From assembly GCA_001414345.1 (NCBI GenBank), contig LLCB01000043.1, positions 205,165 to 269,164 on the forward strand: a DNA stretch of 64,000 nt, read 5' to 3'. The position numbers and the translations under genes were made by a program. Below the pieces are notes generated by a model. The model was not told the DNA's origin. It did no database searches and saw only the letters and a program-made list of their open reading frames with translations. Below, in pieces: positions 1 through 12,473 of this stretch. Position 1 is the stretch's first letter. The number at the start of each line of letters is the position of its first letter. The DNA is from Hymenoscyphus infarciens (taxonomy: Eukaryota > Ascomycota > Leotiomycetes > Helotiales > Helotiaceae).

Positions 1-2187
1 GAAAAGTTATATAATATACTCTTTATACTTATACTATTATACTTTTAAATACTAAAGAATAGATCTAATACTTAAAAAACGTTTTTTATTATAGTTTTTA
101 AAAGTTATATAACTATATAATATAAATTATAGAGGGAGATTATATTACTAAGACTAACGATTTATATTACGTAATCGGCTACCTAGCGCTCTAGCTACTA
201 TACTAACTACCTATATATACCTAATATCTAAACATCTTATAATTAAACTCTCTCTATTATCTATAAATTACCTTTTTTTAGATACTTATTTTACTTAAAA
301 AATGTTAAACACTAGAAATACCTCTAGTATAACTCTTAAGAAGTTAAAAGCTATTACCTCTTTAAAAGAACCCTTTTTTAACTTTGTAGATATTAATACT
401 CGATACCTAAAACTCCTATTATCTAGAAGCCTAAAGACTAACTCTACTAGTTATAATATCTAATATTACCTATCTAAAATTAATAGTAGCTATAATAAAG
501 TATACTTACTCTACTAGATTATATAATACTCTATTACTTATTATATAAAGTAAGAAAAGGTAAACTAGTAAGATAATATAAATAAGTACTACTTACTATT
601 TAAATACTTCTTATATATTTTTAGTTTAGACTAAATTAAGTCTTAAGATATAATTATTATACTTATAGTTACTTAGATAGAAACCTAGGTTAAAATAAAT
701 CAGCTATAATACCTTACTATACTATAGTATACCTAGGTTATAGTCATCGAATAAAAACTCTCTATAGGTCTATAACTCTTTATTCTAGATGCTAATACTA
801 AAGTTAAGTATTAAGATACTAATATTATCCCTTTTATAAGTCTACTTAGTATATAAAGGAAATTTATTAACTATCTATAAAAGGATAGAGGTATAAGAAA
901 CCTTAATATATAGATTAGTAGAGGAGATAATACTAGCCTAGTTAGGAGATGTCTAGCTATCTTAAGTCACTTTATTTAAGACCTTACTAATAACTAGGAC
1001 TATCTTAAATAGTAGTCTTAGAGTCCTAGTTACCTTAAAGCTACTAGTTTTAAATAGGTTACTCTTAGTACTTAAATCGACTCTTACGACTATACTCTTC
1101 TTATTAGAGTACTAATAAATAAAGTTATTAATCTCTATTCTTAGAAGCTCTTAAAAGGAAGAAAACCTATTCTAGTAGACCTAGCCTAGAACAACTCTAA
1201 GAGTAAATAGGCCTCTAACAAGTACTCTAGGTATAAGAGTACTAATTTAAACGATATCGAAGACGAGAATATAGAACCTATAAGAGTAGTAGAAGTAGTA
1301 GAATCTATAGAAGTAGTAGAACCTATAAGAGTAGTAGAAACTATAGAAGCTATAGAAGCAGTGGAACCTATAGAGTTAGTAGAAACTATAGAAGCAGTAG
1401 AAGTAGTAGAACCTATAGAAGATATATCACCACCTACTATATAAAGTCCTAAAATTAAGCTGTCTTTAAAACGCTGTCGTCTTAATACTCTACTACCTCT
1501 ACTATACTAGGCATCTGCTATACCTTCTAAAGAAGCCTTTTAGATACTACTCTAACTCTTACTAATAAGGCCTACTAATATTATATATACTAAGTATAGA
1601 GGACTCTTAATTAAACGTTTTACTAGTATATAAAAGCATATTAAAACTAATAATACTAAGTATCTACTTAGTATTAATTAATCGATTAAAGTTAAAGTTA
1701 AGCCTAGTACTAATACGCTTAAAAGACGAGATAAGAATATAAAGTGTAAGTAACTTCTTATATATTTAAGAGAGTATATTAAGAATTAACTAGACTAGCT
1801 AATAGATTTCTATTATATCTTAGATAACTATAACTATATAAATAATATGAGTATAAGAGGAGATACTATATTAAGTAACTTAACTATAGGAGGTGTCTTA
1901 GTATATACTATGGATATAGAAGAAGAAGACAAAGTTAATACCTTAAATTAACTTCTTAAAGGACTCTAATTAGTCTTCTTACTTATATATTCTTTTCTAG
2001 CTTTTTATCTTTTAAAGGTTTTTAGCTAAAGGTTTATTAAAGTATATTAGTATTATAATCTAAGAGTATTTAGATTAAGTAGGAGTATTAAACATCTATA
2101 CCTGTTACATAATATAGGTCTTCTTAAACCCTCTTATATATAAGTAGAGAGCAATTCCTCTCTAGAATTGCTTAAGCAATATAATTA
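1..2187. repeat. AT-rich, RIP-like degenerate repeat block 1
   Basis: The block consists almost only of A, T and short TA-rich words, has stops in all frames and almost no CpG, and ends abruptly next to normal-composition DNA at about 2190. This is what a transposon looks like after heavy RIP. I cannot name the element. Near its right edge are a 14-bp perfect palindrome at 2167-2180 and a 7-bp inverted pair (GCAATTC/GAATTGC) around 2150-2171, which may be remains of an element end. Confidence 0.75.
1265..1444 (+). repeat. Degenerate triplet-periodic tract (VEPIE-like repeats)
   Basis: Inside the AT-rich block, about 180 bases stay open in one frame and read as an imperfect repeat of Val, Glu, Pro and Ile (units such as VVEPIE and VVETIEA), ending at TAA 1442-1444. 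Upstream in the same frame, TAG codons appear where Trp or Gln would be expected after RIP. It is probably the low-complexity part of a dead element or gene protein; the family is not recognisable. Confidence 0.5.
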
Positions 2188-2201
2188 TATCGAACCTCAT
2201 A

Positions 2202-4176
2202 CTATCCTTTCAACAAACTCTGCTTCCCCTTACTCCCACGATCCATACTCACATTCTTCACCAAAAGACTAGCCAGTAGCCCAGCTCCGGCAATACCGGT
2301 GGTAACAAACCAAACACTCCTCAAGGCATCCGCATAAACATACCGATAAGCTTCCTCTACCACTTGCGGGAACCCTTTGATAACCCCAGAAGCACCCGCA
2401 GCTTGCTCACCCGTAATTATCAAATCCCTTGGAATCTTCTCAGAAACCACCGCTTCATCCACAAAACGTTGGAACTGATTTTAAAAGACTGTTCCTCCAA
2501 TGGCAACACCGAATGCTTGTCCCAGGCTGCGGAAAAAGACAGTACTTACAGTGGCAATTCCAACATCATTGTCTCTAGAGGCTGCCTGGACTGCAAAAAC
2601 TGGCAATTGGAAGAGAAAGCCTGCTCCAATCGCCGGGACAACTCGCAGACCGTACACAATCCCCGCATTGGAATGGGGTTTCATCAGAGCCGTTAGTCCA
2701 ACGCCTGTAACGAACAGTGTCCAAGCTACCCAGGTGGATTTTTGAAATCGGAGAGTTTTGGCAGTGAAGATTCCGATTAAGACAGCCGCGATTGCCACGG
2801 GAGCACTGGGAAAATATCATTAGCAGTTTGTCCGCAGTGGATTTGGATGTATTGAACTTACCTTCCGGGAAGTGTTTCCGCTGAAGCTTTAAATAACGCA
2901 TCTTGCTGAGCTCCCAAAAACTATTGGCATTAGAATTGCATGACGAAGATTTGCAAAGAGTTGTCACTAACAGATATTATCAGACAATATGTATAAGGCC
3001 AAAGAACAAGCCCATGAACAAAACAGCCAAAAAACCCGGCGTTGGCAGTGCGGTTGGAAAATATGCCAACAGGTACGATAGGTTGTTTAGAAACCTTCCA
3101 TTCTATGGCAACGAAGACAACGAGTCCTAAAAACCCAATAGTCAAGGGAGCCAAAACATTTTCTGACTTCCAGGGTGAACTCGTTCCCCCCGTTGTCAAG
3201 CCATAGAGCATCAAAGTTGTAGCAGTGATGAAAACGGCAATTCCAAGATAGTCAACACGAGCCAATTTGCCTTTGAAGGACGAGTTTTCCTGCTCGAGAT
3301 GGAGAGAATATATAAGTCCCAATATTCCCACTACGCAAAATGGTATATTGATCCAAAAAGCCCAGCGCCAGGTGGAGAATTGTCTGAATGCGCCTCCGAC
3401 CGGAACCTATGAACAAAATTAATAGGCTGTACCGGTAAGGATTATCGAGTTTGAGCTTACTCCAATATTCGTGCTAAGCGCCCAAGCAAATGCTCCCATA
3501 GCCAGGAATTTCGGGCGTTCCCTCAATGTTGTAATATCGCTGACTATCACGACCGTCAATGCAAGGCAGCCCCCTCCACCAAGACCTTGCACCACTCGAG
3601 CAGCGATGAGCCAATTAATGTTTTGAGCCGTAGCACATAGAATGCTTCCGAAGAGAAAGAGGAAGTTTGCGAAAATTATAATCCATTTTCGACCACTAGG
3701 ATGTTCGGTCAGTCAGCTCCGCTTAGAAAAGGGGGGCAATTTGGGGGGGGGGGACAACTCACAAAATATCTGAAATGATTCCATAGATAAGAATGGTAAC
3801 CTATGATGAAGTCAGTTAATACAAAAATGAAATATGGCATATTTGGACTTACAGTTTGTGCCAGTAAACATGATGTGCCAACCCAAAAAGCTTCCAAACT
3901 ACATGATACTGCAATTGCAGGTAGAGTCGAGGTCACAATAACAGCATCCATAGCCACAACGACTGAAATAAGACAAAGCATGAAGATCGTGAGCTTGAAC
4001 TTGAAGGACTTTGTCTCTAGTTGAGGTGGAGCTGTAGAAGGCTCAAGACTGGTCAATTTGACGTCGACATCATCATTAGCTTTTTCTTCCGTTTGAAGTC
4101 CAACATTTCGAAGAATTCCGGAGCTAAATGATGATTCTGTTTGTGATTTCTCCCTTTTTTCGATGATGCGTTTGAG
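2202..4176 (-). pseudogene. MFS multidrug-type transporter with one nonsense codon
   Basis: This encodes a major facilitator superfamily efflux transporter (DHA drug:H+ antiporter type, many membrane segments). Exons on the minus strand are 4176-3853, 3800-3763, 3695-3461, 3406-2972, 2920-2862 and 2805-2202; joined, they give a continuous transporter with the helix-2/3 motif GRK, a VVQGLGGGG segment and the PVGG motif of helix 5. A TAA at 2483-2481 follows GGTVF where the family usually has Gln, and the frame then runs on for 92 codons to a natural stop. This fits CAA to TAA, a RIP-type change, next to AT-rich block 1. No in-frame ATG lies between the upstream stop at 4177-4179 and the first helix, so the start exon is lost or unseen. 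A protein truncated before its last helices cannot be excluded. Confidence 0.8.
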
Positions 4177-5350
4177 CTAAGATAAGACTATGACAAGAAA
4201 AGGACTGTATGCATGATATACAAGATACCCTGATAAAGACAACATAGCAAGTTATGATACTCGGGGATGACACTAATCACGAGAAGCCCTGTATTCTAAG
4301 CGTCTTGAAAGGAATTTTACCTTCTGGACTCCAGCATCAATTACACACATCAATACCCGAGCTACAATGTTCTAGAGGGGGTTCGAACGACAGGTACAGC
4401 GACGAAACATTGAAAGGTGATGCCCAAAAGCTACAGCAATAAGTAATCATCATCTTCCATTGGCTTCGACAGCAGCTTTGATTGAATAGGGACGGACGAA
4501 CTATCGTCCGTGTTCACTAAATAAAAATTGAAGCAACCAGTGAAGGATACGAGAAGGCAATATATTTATCGCCGTTGCTAACAAGCTTGGAGATTGCTGA
4601 TCTAACAAGCATATTTCCAACAACTTGAACATAGATAGCACCAGACCAACAGCCCAAAAGGTTTTGTGAAATGAAAAGAAAAAATCAAGACCAATTTCCG
4701 AATAACATGGAGAGCAACACCACGGGGTGTAACTGTACGTGGCGTTGATTGTCTGAAAGGTACAGAAGATCGAAATGCCGCATCTAATTTTCGAGCCTAA
4801 ATCGCATTATATCTCCTATTGTACGAATGAGGTTCGAATGTATTCAGTGACTGCTAAAAGGCACTGCTTCGATATGAAAACTGACGACAAATAAGCCATG
4901 CTGGGAGGTTTCCAAAACCCCTTTAGAGCACATTACTTAACATAAGTAAGTGTTTTGAAATAGGTGAATACAGAGCTGTCAACAAACAGTAACCCAAAAT
5001 CAAAAGTCGATTTGCAAGCTGTTTGTTGATAACTTTGAGAAGAACAGTCTCGCAAACAAGGGAAGGCAAGTTGCCACGGAACGTTTTCCGGAAGACGGGG
5101 AGACTGATGTGTTCCCGAAGCCATCATGATGCGCTCCCGGGCCGTTTTGATGTGTTTACATGCCGTGAAAGATATTAAATCAACAATATGTTATCGTGAG
5201 AAAAGGGATGTATTTCAGTGAAGCATTTCATCAGGAGAGAAATTGAACCTCGGTACATCTCAACCACGTGCCAGGGAGAGGACCCCTGAAGTTGTTCTCC
5301 TTAGCCTTTCCAACGCCTTCGAAAAACCTCTAAAACAAATTCCCACAGCC
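4177..5350. other. Intergenic, divergent promoters of the MFS and Cys-domain genes
   Basis: I see no supportable gene; the open frames here are short and lack family features. It holds the upstream region of the MFS gene (to the left) and of the Cys-domain gene (to the right), including the palindrome at 4492-4511. Confidence 0.5.
4492..4511. promoter_or_regulatory. Perfect palindrome with CGG/CCG half sites
   Basis: Eight-base arms ACGGACGA and TCGTCCGT flank a 4-base centre. The inner layout is CGG, 12 bases, CCG, the kind of inverted triplet pair bound by fungal Zn2Cys6 dimers. It lies about 320 bp upstream of the MFS coding region, where a pathway regulator would act. Binding is inferred. 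Confidence 0.35.
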
Positions 5351-6664
5351 ATGACGTCTCCGCCTCCCAAAGTCGAAACACAAGAACCGCGCGCCCTTCC
5401 TTCGGAAATTTCTCCATTTCCATATAACCCTGCCATCCAACTGGGGGTTCGCCCATCCACACCCTCTACCCAATTGGCACAAACTACACCCAATCCAACC
5501 TCGAGTTCCACATCAAATCCAAATCCCGATGTCAACACTCCCAATTCCAACATCAGCATCGCATATCGATCCTCCTCAGCGCGTCGCAGACATGGGCCCG
5601 ATTCTAGTTTACGAGATCTGCAAGCTCTCCCAGAAGTCCGATCAATTCCATGGATTCCCGGGAGAGAACTGCCGCCAGAGAAGTCCACCGAAAGCCCGCG
5701 CGCGCAAACAAGAGGCGCATTTATGTTGTCAACAAGAGGGAAATTAAGGAATCCGCCTTGTAATCATTGTACCGGCGGCTCCGGAAGATTTTCCGTTTGT
5801 GTTTCTCTGGATAATTGGTTCTTTGGAGCTTGCGCGACTTGTCAGATGGCTACGAGGGGACATCTTTGCAGTTTGCGAACATCAGCAGCTGGTTAGCAAT
5901 GCGCTCGGGATAATTGTTGGATTTATGCTAATTCTTCAATAGGTAGTCCTTCGGTTCCAAGAGCTCCTAGACAGCAAGTCTTTAAAGTTGCAGACCCTAC
6001 TCCTCCCCCTCCTCAAAACCAATTCATTCCCGGGCAAAACTATCAACAACCTCAGAATAACCTGAAGCGCAAAGCAGATGAGCCAATGATGTCTGGAATG
6101 CGTGCACTACAACCTCGGGGAGATAATTACGCACTCATTGCGCCAGCTCCCCAAAATGCACCTCGAGCACAAGGACAGCCAAACTCTGGCTATACGCCGA
6201 TAAATAGTCGTCTTAATACATCATCACCCGCATATTTTTCGGAAAGACCCCCGAATAACGCGAATAATTACCAACCACCAAATGGGGTCCCAATCGCATC
6301 CTGGGGCAGACCAATAGAACCATATCCACAACATCTTCCGAAAAACAACGGGCATGTAAATCCTAGTAGTACGACAGGAGGATACATGTCTGAAATCCTC
6401 TCCCCGACACCTCCCACACCAGCCTCTGAACCACCCCCACAAGCACACTCCCAGCCCCTCTCACGACCCCAGAATCTCGAGTCCCCAGAAATGTCCCTGA
6501 TAGACTCGATACCGCGGAAAAAACAGAAACAGATATTCGGGATCATAGGCGGTTTACAAAGTGGAATTCGGAGTGTGAGACAGCAGGCGGAGAATTTGCA
6601 GAAGCAGTTGGATATTTTGCAGTCTGCGCTGGGGATTGATAGTGAGGATGATACGGAGGGGTGA
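5351..6664 (+). CDS. Fungal Cys-rich domain protein (DUF3716-like)
   Basis: The product is a 420-residue protein of unknown function. Exons are 5351-5891 and 5943-6664, with a 51-nt intron whose removal joins the frames; the ATG at 5351 is the first true methionine in the frame. The N-terminal third is Pro/Ser/Thr-rich and disordered. Around residues 137-177 lies a Cys cluster, CNHC then FSVCV, ACATC and a final HLC, matching the small zinc-ribbon-like DUF3716 domain common in fungal proteins near repeats and secreted-protein loci. The rest is Gln/Pro-rich, and the last 40 residues form a likely coiled coil (QQAENLQKQLDILQ) with an acidic tail. It sits between two RIP-mutated blocks yet looks intact. 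Function is unknown; a nuclear DNA- or protein-binding role would be a guess. Confidence 0.75.
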
Positions 6665-6789
6665 TGTTGATGATAAGGTGGATATACTATTTAATAAAAA
6701 ATAATGGGTATGTCCCCGAGGGTCTGGGGCTAGGGGTGGAGGGGTGGAGCCGGAAAGCCCGGGGGTTCCCGCTGTCAATTACCCACCAT

Positions 6790-6835
6790 GATGGAAATCT
6801 GGGGAAATAGCAGATGGAAATCTGGGGAAATAGCA
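6790..6835. repeat. 23-bp tandem duplication
   Basis: A 23-base unit beginning GATGGAAATCTGGG occurs twice head to tail in the 3' flank of the Cys-domain gene. Confidence 0.8.
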
Positions 6836-6959
6836 GTTGGAAAAGGGGCGTGGAAATTATTCCGGGTGGGTTTAGACAAAATTTGAGCATAGAGAATTTA
6901 TACTTCATATATGGTGGGAGGGATATGAAGGTTTAAAGAGCCAAAAAGACACTTCGGGC

Positions 6960-9900
6960 AAAATTTTTCAACGCTATGTATAACTTCGCACTCTTGTCTT
7001 ATGCTCTTACTTTGTCGTTTAGCTGATTTAGTAGTGTGCCATCGTAATAAATAGCTCTATATAAGATTCTTCTCGCCCTATAGAACGGACATAAGCGGAT
7101 AGAGCCACTACTTATAAAGTTTTAATCATAGATAGGTTTATTAGACACTTTTAAGAGGACTTTGTAAGAACATAGGCATAAGATACTACGCTTCTATAAG
7201 TTACTTCTACGCTGCTACGCTTCTCTACGCCTTCTATACTTTAATCGATTTTGATAATATAATAGTAGAAGAGAAAGAGAAAGAGAAAGAGTGTTTACGC
7301 TTTAGCCGAGAGCCTTTCTTAAAAGAGATTAGAAGGCACTAGAAAGGTTATATAAAGTACTTAAAAGAGTATAGTAGATAGTTATAGTATAATACTAACC
7401 TTCTCTTTTCCTAGCTTATTTATATTATTCTTTCTTATTCTTCTTATCTATAATAGCCTACTATTCTAAATTACTAGTATTCGTAAAACTGCTAATACCT
7501 CTACGCTAAGAGTATAAATTACTAACACTTATATAATAGAAGATACTAAAGGTATTAATATCTAATATTTATATATAGAAGAGATTAAGGTTTAGATATT
7601 ATATTTCTAGCTTTTTAGCTTATATTATTTAGTATTAGCTATATTAGACAGGTCTTAGTTATTATTATTATTAGACATTAGTAGTATCTAATCTCTTATA
7701 TATAGATACTTCTACTTATAATAAGAGAAGGCTAATTTAGTCTTTTCTTCTATATTAGTACCTAGTTTTTATATATATTATTCTATTAAATATACTTCTA
7801 TATATCTCTTTAATAGTTATATATATTTTATATTATTATATAAAAAGACTAACTTCTTCTTTACTAGAGATAGCCTATTATACTATCTTACTTAGAACGT
7901 TATTATATCTAACTCTATTTAGACTAGAATTAGATATAGTTATAATAATCTCTTAAATAGTTATAATACTAGAGACCTTATAAATTAGCTAGTAATATTA
8001 AGATTTAGTATCTATTAGATAGCTAGTAAAATAATATTCTTAATATATTAAATAGAATAGAATATACTAAGTATCTCTAAAGTTCTTAATAACTCTCTCT
8101 ATATAAGGAATACTATATATAATTTAGATAGTTAATAGTATACTAGTTATTAGAAGACTTCTAAATCACTTTCTTAATCTCTTTTTATAGATATTAATAT
8201 ATCTAAACTAAGAGTAACTCTAAGCCTTTTCTAAGCTTTATAACTAAGTATTAAGCTAATTATTAGAGATAGAAGCTAACTTCTATTGAAAGAGTTTATA
8301 ATCTTCTTTTAAATACTAAAGAATAAGAGATCTTATAATAATAAGAGAAAGAGCTTAGCTTCTTAATCCTAGAAAGATAAAAGAGACCTCTTTAATATAA
8401 ATAAGATATAGAGTATAGTTTAAGTCTTAAAAGCTAAAAACTAAGAAAGTGTAATAGTACGAAATATAATACTACTACTAAAGAGGTATATAGAAATGCG
8501 TTTAGTAGAATAATATACGTAGATACTAGGCTCTAATATAGAAGAAAAGGAAAAATTATCTCTCTTTTATAACGAATATAAGTATCTATATATAGAAGGT
8601 TAGAAACTACTAAGGTCTAATAATAATAATAACTAAGTCTTATCTAATATAGCTAATACTAAATAACACGAGCTGAAAAGCTAAATATATAATATCTAAA
8701 TCTTAATCTCTTCTATATATAAATATCAGATATTAATATCTTTAGTATCTTTAGTTATATAAGTATTAGTTATTCGTAATCTCGGCCTAGAAGTATTAGC
8801 AGTTTTACGAATACTAGTAATTCAGAATAACGTGCTATTATAGAAAGTAAGAATAAGATTATTAAAATAGAAGCTAAAACCTAGACAGTATAGTAGAAAG
8901 TTCAACTATCGTAGTTTTAGCGTAGTTTTTAGATTCTAAAACTATATATAGTTTTAGAAGTATTAGTAGAACTATTTAATAAAAGAGTAAAACTAACTAT
9001 ATAAACTACTATAGTTTTAGAAAACTATTATTAGAATAAGCTATTTATAATAATAAATAAGTACTATATTTAATCTAAATTACTACTTAAAGTACTTATA
9101 ATTAACTTATCTACTTCTCTAGCTATTTATATATTATTCTCTTCTTATAAAGCCTTAATATTCTTATTAATTATTATAACTACTTCTTCTATATCTGGTA
9201 TTCTAAACTATAATTATAAGTATATAAGAGTATTAATTAAAGCTATTTCTAATCTATTCCTTTATACTAATATAGTAATTTTAGCGCTAGAGAAGAGGCG
9301 CTTAGAGCTAGTATAGAGAGAATCTCAAGTACTATTTAAGAGAGATAAGAATATTAAAGTCGTTATATTAGCTTCTACTATTATATTAAAGAATTATTAT
9401 ATAATACTATATAAGATAAAGTATAATAGAATTTATACTTATTAGTAGTAGTAGAGCTATAAAGAGCTTTATCTTCTTAATAAAGAAAGGCTAAGAATTC
9501 GTTTTTATTAGATAGTAAAGACGTAGAAGAAGTATTAGAAGAAAAGATAGATAGTTAATATTTAGAAGCTTAAAGTTAAAGTACTAGAGACCTAACTATT
9601 CTAATTAATTTAGACTTCTAGTACTTCTTAATATACTACTACTTCTACTAAGAATTAAGTACTATACTTACTATATATACTAGAGATTAATTAGAAAGTT
9701 AATATTATTTATTTACTTTATTCTAGCTAGAATTAAATATCTAAGAGAGTATAGAATAGCTACTATAATCTCTCTTTCTCTTCTTAAAAAGTAAAAAGTA
9801 AAAGTCTATAATAAGAAGTACGTTAGATATTAAGAAGTTATTATATTTAAGCTTTTTTATTATATACTTAAAAGCTTTTAAAAAGTTATAGATAATTATT

Positions 9901-11765
9901 ACTATATACTACTTATTATTAGAAAGAGTATTATTATAATACTTATAATCGTCGTCTCTTTTAGAAGTATAATCTTAAAAGAAGAGAAGAATATTATTCT
10001 TATATATAAGTATACTATTAAGTATATTATACTAAGAATTCTATCTTATTAAATTATCTCTTTTAAGTCTTATTTCTATAATAGCCATAAAAGCTATAAG
10101 TTATTAAACGCTTCTTTAAATATTTAAAGAGTAGCTAGAAGTACTAAAGAATCGTTAATATTATTATTATTAAAAGTATTCTTTTTAGTATTAAATAGAA
10201 AGGATTATATAGTTAAGTTAATAATATAGCCTATATAATAAATTTAATATTTAAAGGTATTATAAGAGAGTATTTAGAACTTCTAGTATATTTCTAAAAT
10301 ATTAGAAACTATTATAGAGTAGAAGTAAATACACGTACTTATTAAGATATATTCTATTATAGTAGTATTATTTAAAATGTTATCTATTTAAAAGTATTTT
10401 AAATTCTTTATAAAACTCTACTTCTCTAAAAGCTTAATAATCGCCTCTCTAAGATACTCGCTATTATATTTTCCTAGTAGTCTTTTAAGTAATAAAACTA
10501 CTAATTTAAGCTTACTATCTACTACTATAAAGTATACTAGTATACTAAATATTATAAGATAATTTAGTAAGCTCTAAAGATTATAGAATATATAGATCTT
10601 TAAGATAGTAGTATTAATAAAGTACTAGATTAGAGCTTATTAAATTATATATTAATTAATAACCTAGGTTTATATTATAGAATATATATATAGAAGCTAT
10701 ACTAAAACTTTAGAGTTAAGAGAATATAAGAAAGCTTAAAACTCTTATACTTTAATAAGTATAAAAGTAAGAGAACAGATAGCGATTATATATACTTAGA
10801 GATACTTTAACACTTTTAGGTCTAGGCTACTACTATTACTATTTCTACTTCTTCGATATCGCTTTTTAGAGTTAAGCGTTACTTAATCTATTACCTAGTT
10901 TATTAATTATTCTATATCTATAGCTATCTTTTATTATAGTCTCTTTACTAGTATCTTATATAAGTTAATAAGATACCTTATAGCAGCTTATATACTACTA
11001 TAAACTTAGTATTATTAAGTATAATACTTATACTATTAGTAGAGCTTATTTATAACTTAGTAGTAGTATTTAGTATTAATATCTTTATCTAGTATATATC
11101 TCTAAACCTATATATATTATTATTCTATTATAAACTTCTTCTTATACTTCCTAGAACTCTTAAATAGATTTATAGTACTTAATTAAGATGAGTTAATAGA
11201 AGAAGACCTCTTAAAGATATATAAAAGGTCTAGTTCTTTTATATCTTCGTCTTTTTATATTAATTTATTATTTAATACTATAGCTATCTTAATAGCTTCT
11301 CTAACCTCTATAGTATAAAGTACTTTAGCCTAAGCAAGAGTAAATAATATATAAGATTAGTAAGTTTTTTTAGTAGGTTTAGAGACTCTTAAGAACCTTT
11401 AAGAAGATGTTCTAGCTACTTTTAGTAGTATATTTATAGTATTATTATAAAACTAGGTATAATAGAAGACTTCATAAGATAGATAGTTTAGTATTCTTAA
11501 GAAATAGATAATAAAGTACTAGCTAATTAAAAGCCTTCGAACTACTAGTTTATACCTAAATAGGCTTAGTCTACCTCTATTTCTAGATAAATTTAATTCT
11601 AAAACACTAAAAGTTATTATATACTAAATAGTTTTAAAACTACGCAGTTTTACCTACTAAAACTAAACTAACTAACAGTTCTCTAATTTTTCTTAAAATT
11701 AAGCAAAAAAACTAAAAACTAACTAAGTAGCTACTTAGTTCAGTTAGTTCTATAAGAACTATACA
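6960..11765. repeat. AT-rich, RIP-like degenerate repeat block 2
   Basis: A 4.8-kb block with stops throughout and very low GC, bounded on the right by the broken aldehyde dehydrogenase gene. It contains two long inverted arms (about 7430-7825 and 8465-8870) and, after 8880, another degenerate element whose family I cannot identify. I see no intact gene in it. Confidence 0.75.
7430..8870. mobile_element. Degenerate element with about 400-bp inverted arms
   Basis: The left arm (about 7430-7825) reappears in reverse complement at about 8465-8870, separated by about 650 bp. The best-kept core is at 7471-7498 and 8792-8820 (ATTACTAGTATTCGTAAAAC on the left). Similarity continues over most of 400 bp, including a word read as AGAAGAGATTAAG and a run of TTA/TAA triplets. 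Many differences between arms are C/T or G/A, as RIP would leave. It could be a foldback-type element or two copies in inverted orientation. Confidence 0.6.
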
Positions 11766-11773
11766 AATCGACT

Positions 11774-12473
11774 TTACTGGGTATAAGAACCGACCTTTAC
11801 TTTCGCAATTGCTAATTCAAGACGAATAAGAAATTCTTCGGCGATGTCTTTATGCACGAGGATGTTATCCAGTCCCGAAAGTCTTGGTTTCGACAGTCTT
11901 CTCAACGGCGAGATCAAGATGTGCATCTGGCGCGATAACAATAGGATTACAACCCCATCCATTGAACAAGAAGAGAGAATCCTTCTTAGTCTTTGAGAGA
12001 ACCTTTCGTGCATTAACTTCCTTGCCTGTGAATATCGTTACATCTGCATTAGCAACATACCCTTGCACGAACCCTTCCCGGGTATCCCATCGAATTTGGA
12101 TATTTGGAAAGAAATCGTTCATTTTCAAAAGGGGTGACAGGTCATGGAAGACTGGTCCCATTTTTTGCGGTGTGCGGAGGTAGACGTTGTCTGCCATTAG
12201 CGAAGGAATGATGGCAAATAGGACTAATGAGTAGATGGGTAGGTTGAGGGGGAAGAATGTTGCGACTTGTCCGGTGCGGTGGGTGAGATATTTGGAAATC
12301 TCGTGGGTTGAAGTGAGACACTCGATGCTTCGCTCGATTTCGTCGGCTGTTGTTGTGTGGCTTTGGTAGACCGTGAGAAGCGAGGTTAGCTCGGTCTCGA
12401 TGGATTGCAGGTGAGTTGCGAAGTTTTTGCAAACTTCTAGGACTTCTTGCATTCTGATCTGTGTCGGTTCCAT
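11774..12473 (-). pseudogene. Aldehyde dehydrogenase-like gene, truncated and frameshifted
   Basis: The first frame runs from ATG 12473 to a stop at 11865 and reads as the NAD-binding half of an ALDH superfamily protein: TFFPLNLPIYSLVLF, FTGKEVNARKV and the Asn-containing FNGWGCNPIVIAPDAH. Reading then continues in another frame (SGLDNILVHKD) to a TAA at 11776-11774, exactly where AT-rich block 2 begins. In intact relatives the catalytic Cys motif (F-N-x-G-Q-x-C) lies between ETKTF and the DNILVH segment; here those residues are missing and the frame shifts, consistent with loss of about 20 nt. The C-terminal half is absent. The subfamily resembles ALDHs that prefer acyl or amino-acid-derived aldehydes, but this is uncertain. 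The gene is dead. Confidence 0.75.

Noticed and set aside
7255..7292. GAGAAA repeats suspected as a CRISPR-like or satellite array
   Set aside because: Only a short purine run inside degenerate AT-rich DNA; no spaced repeats.
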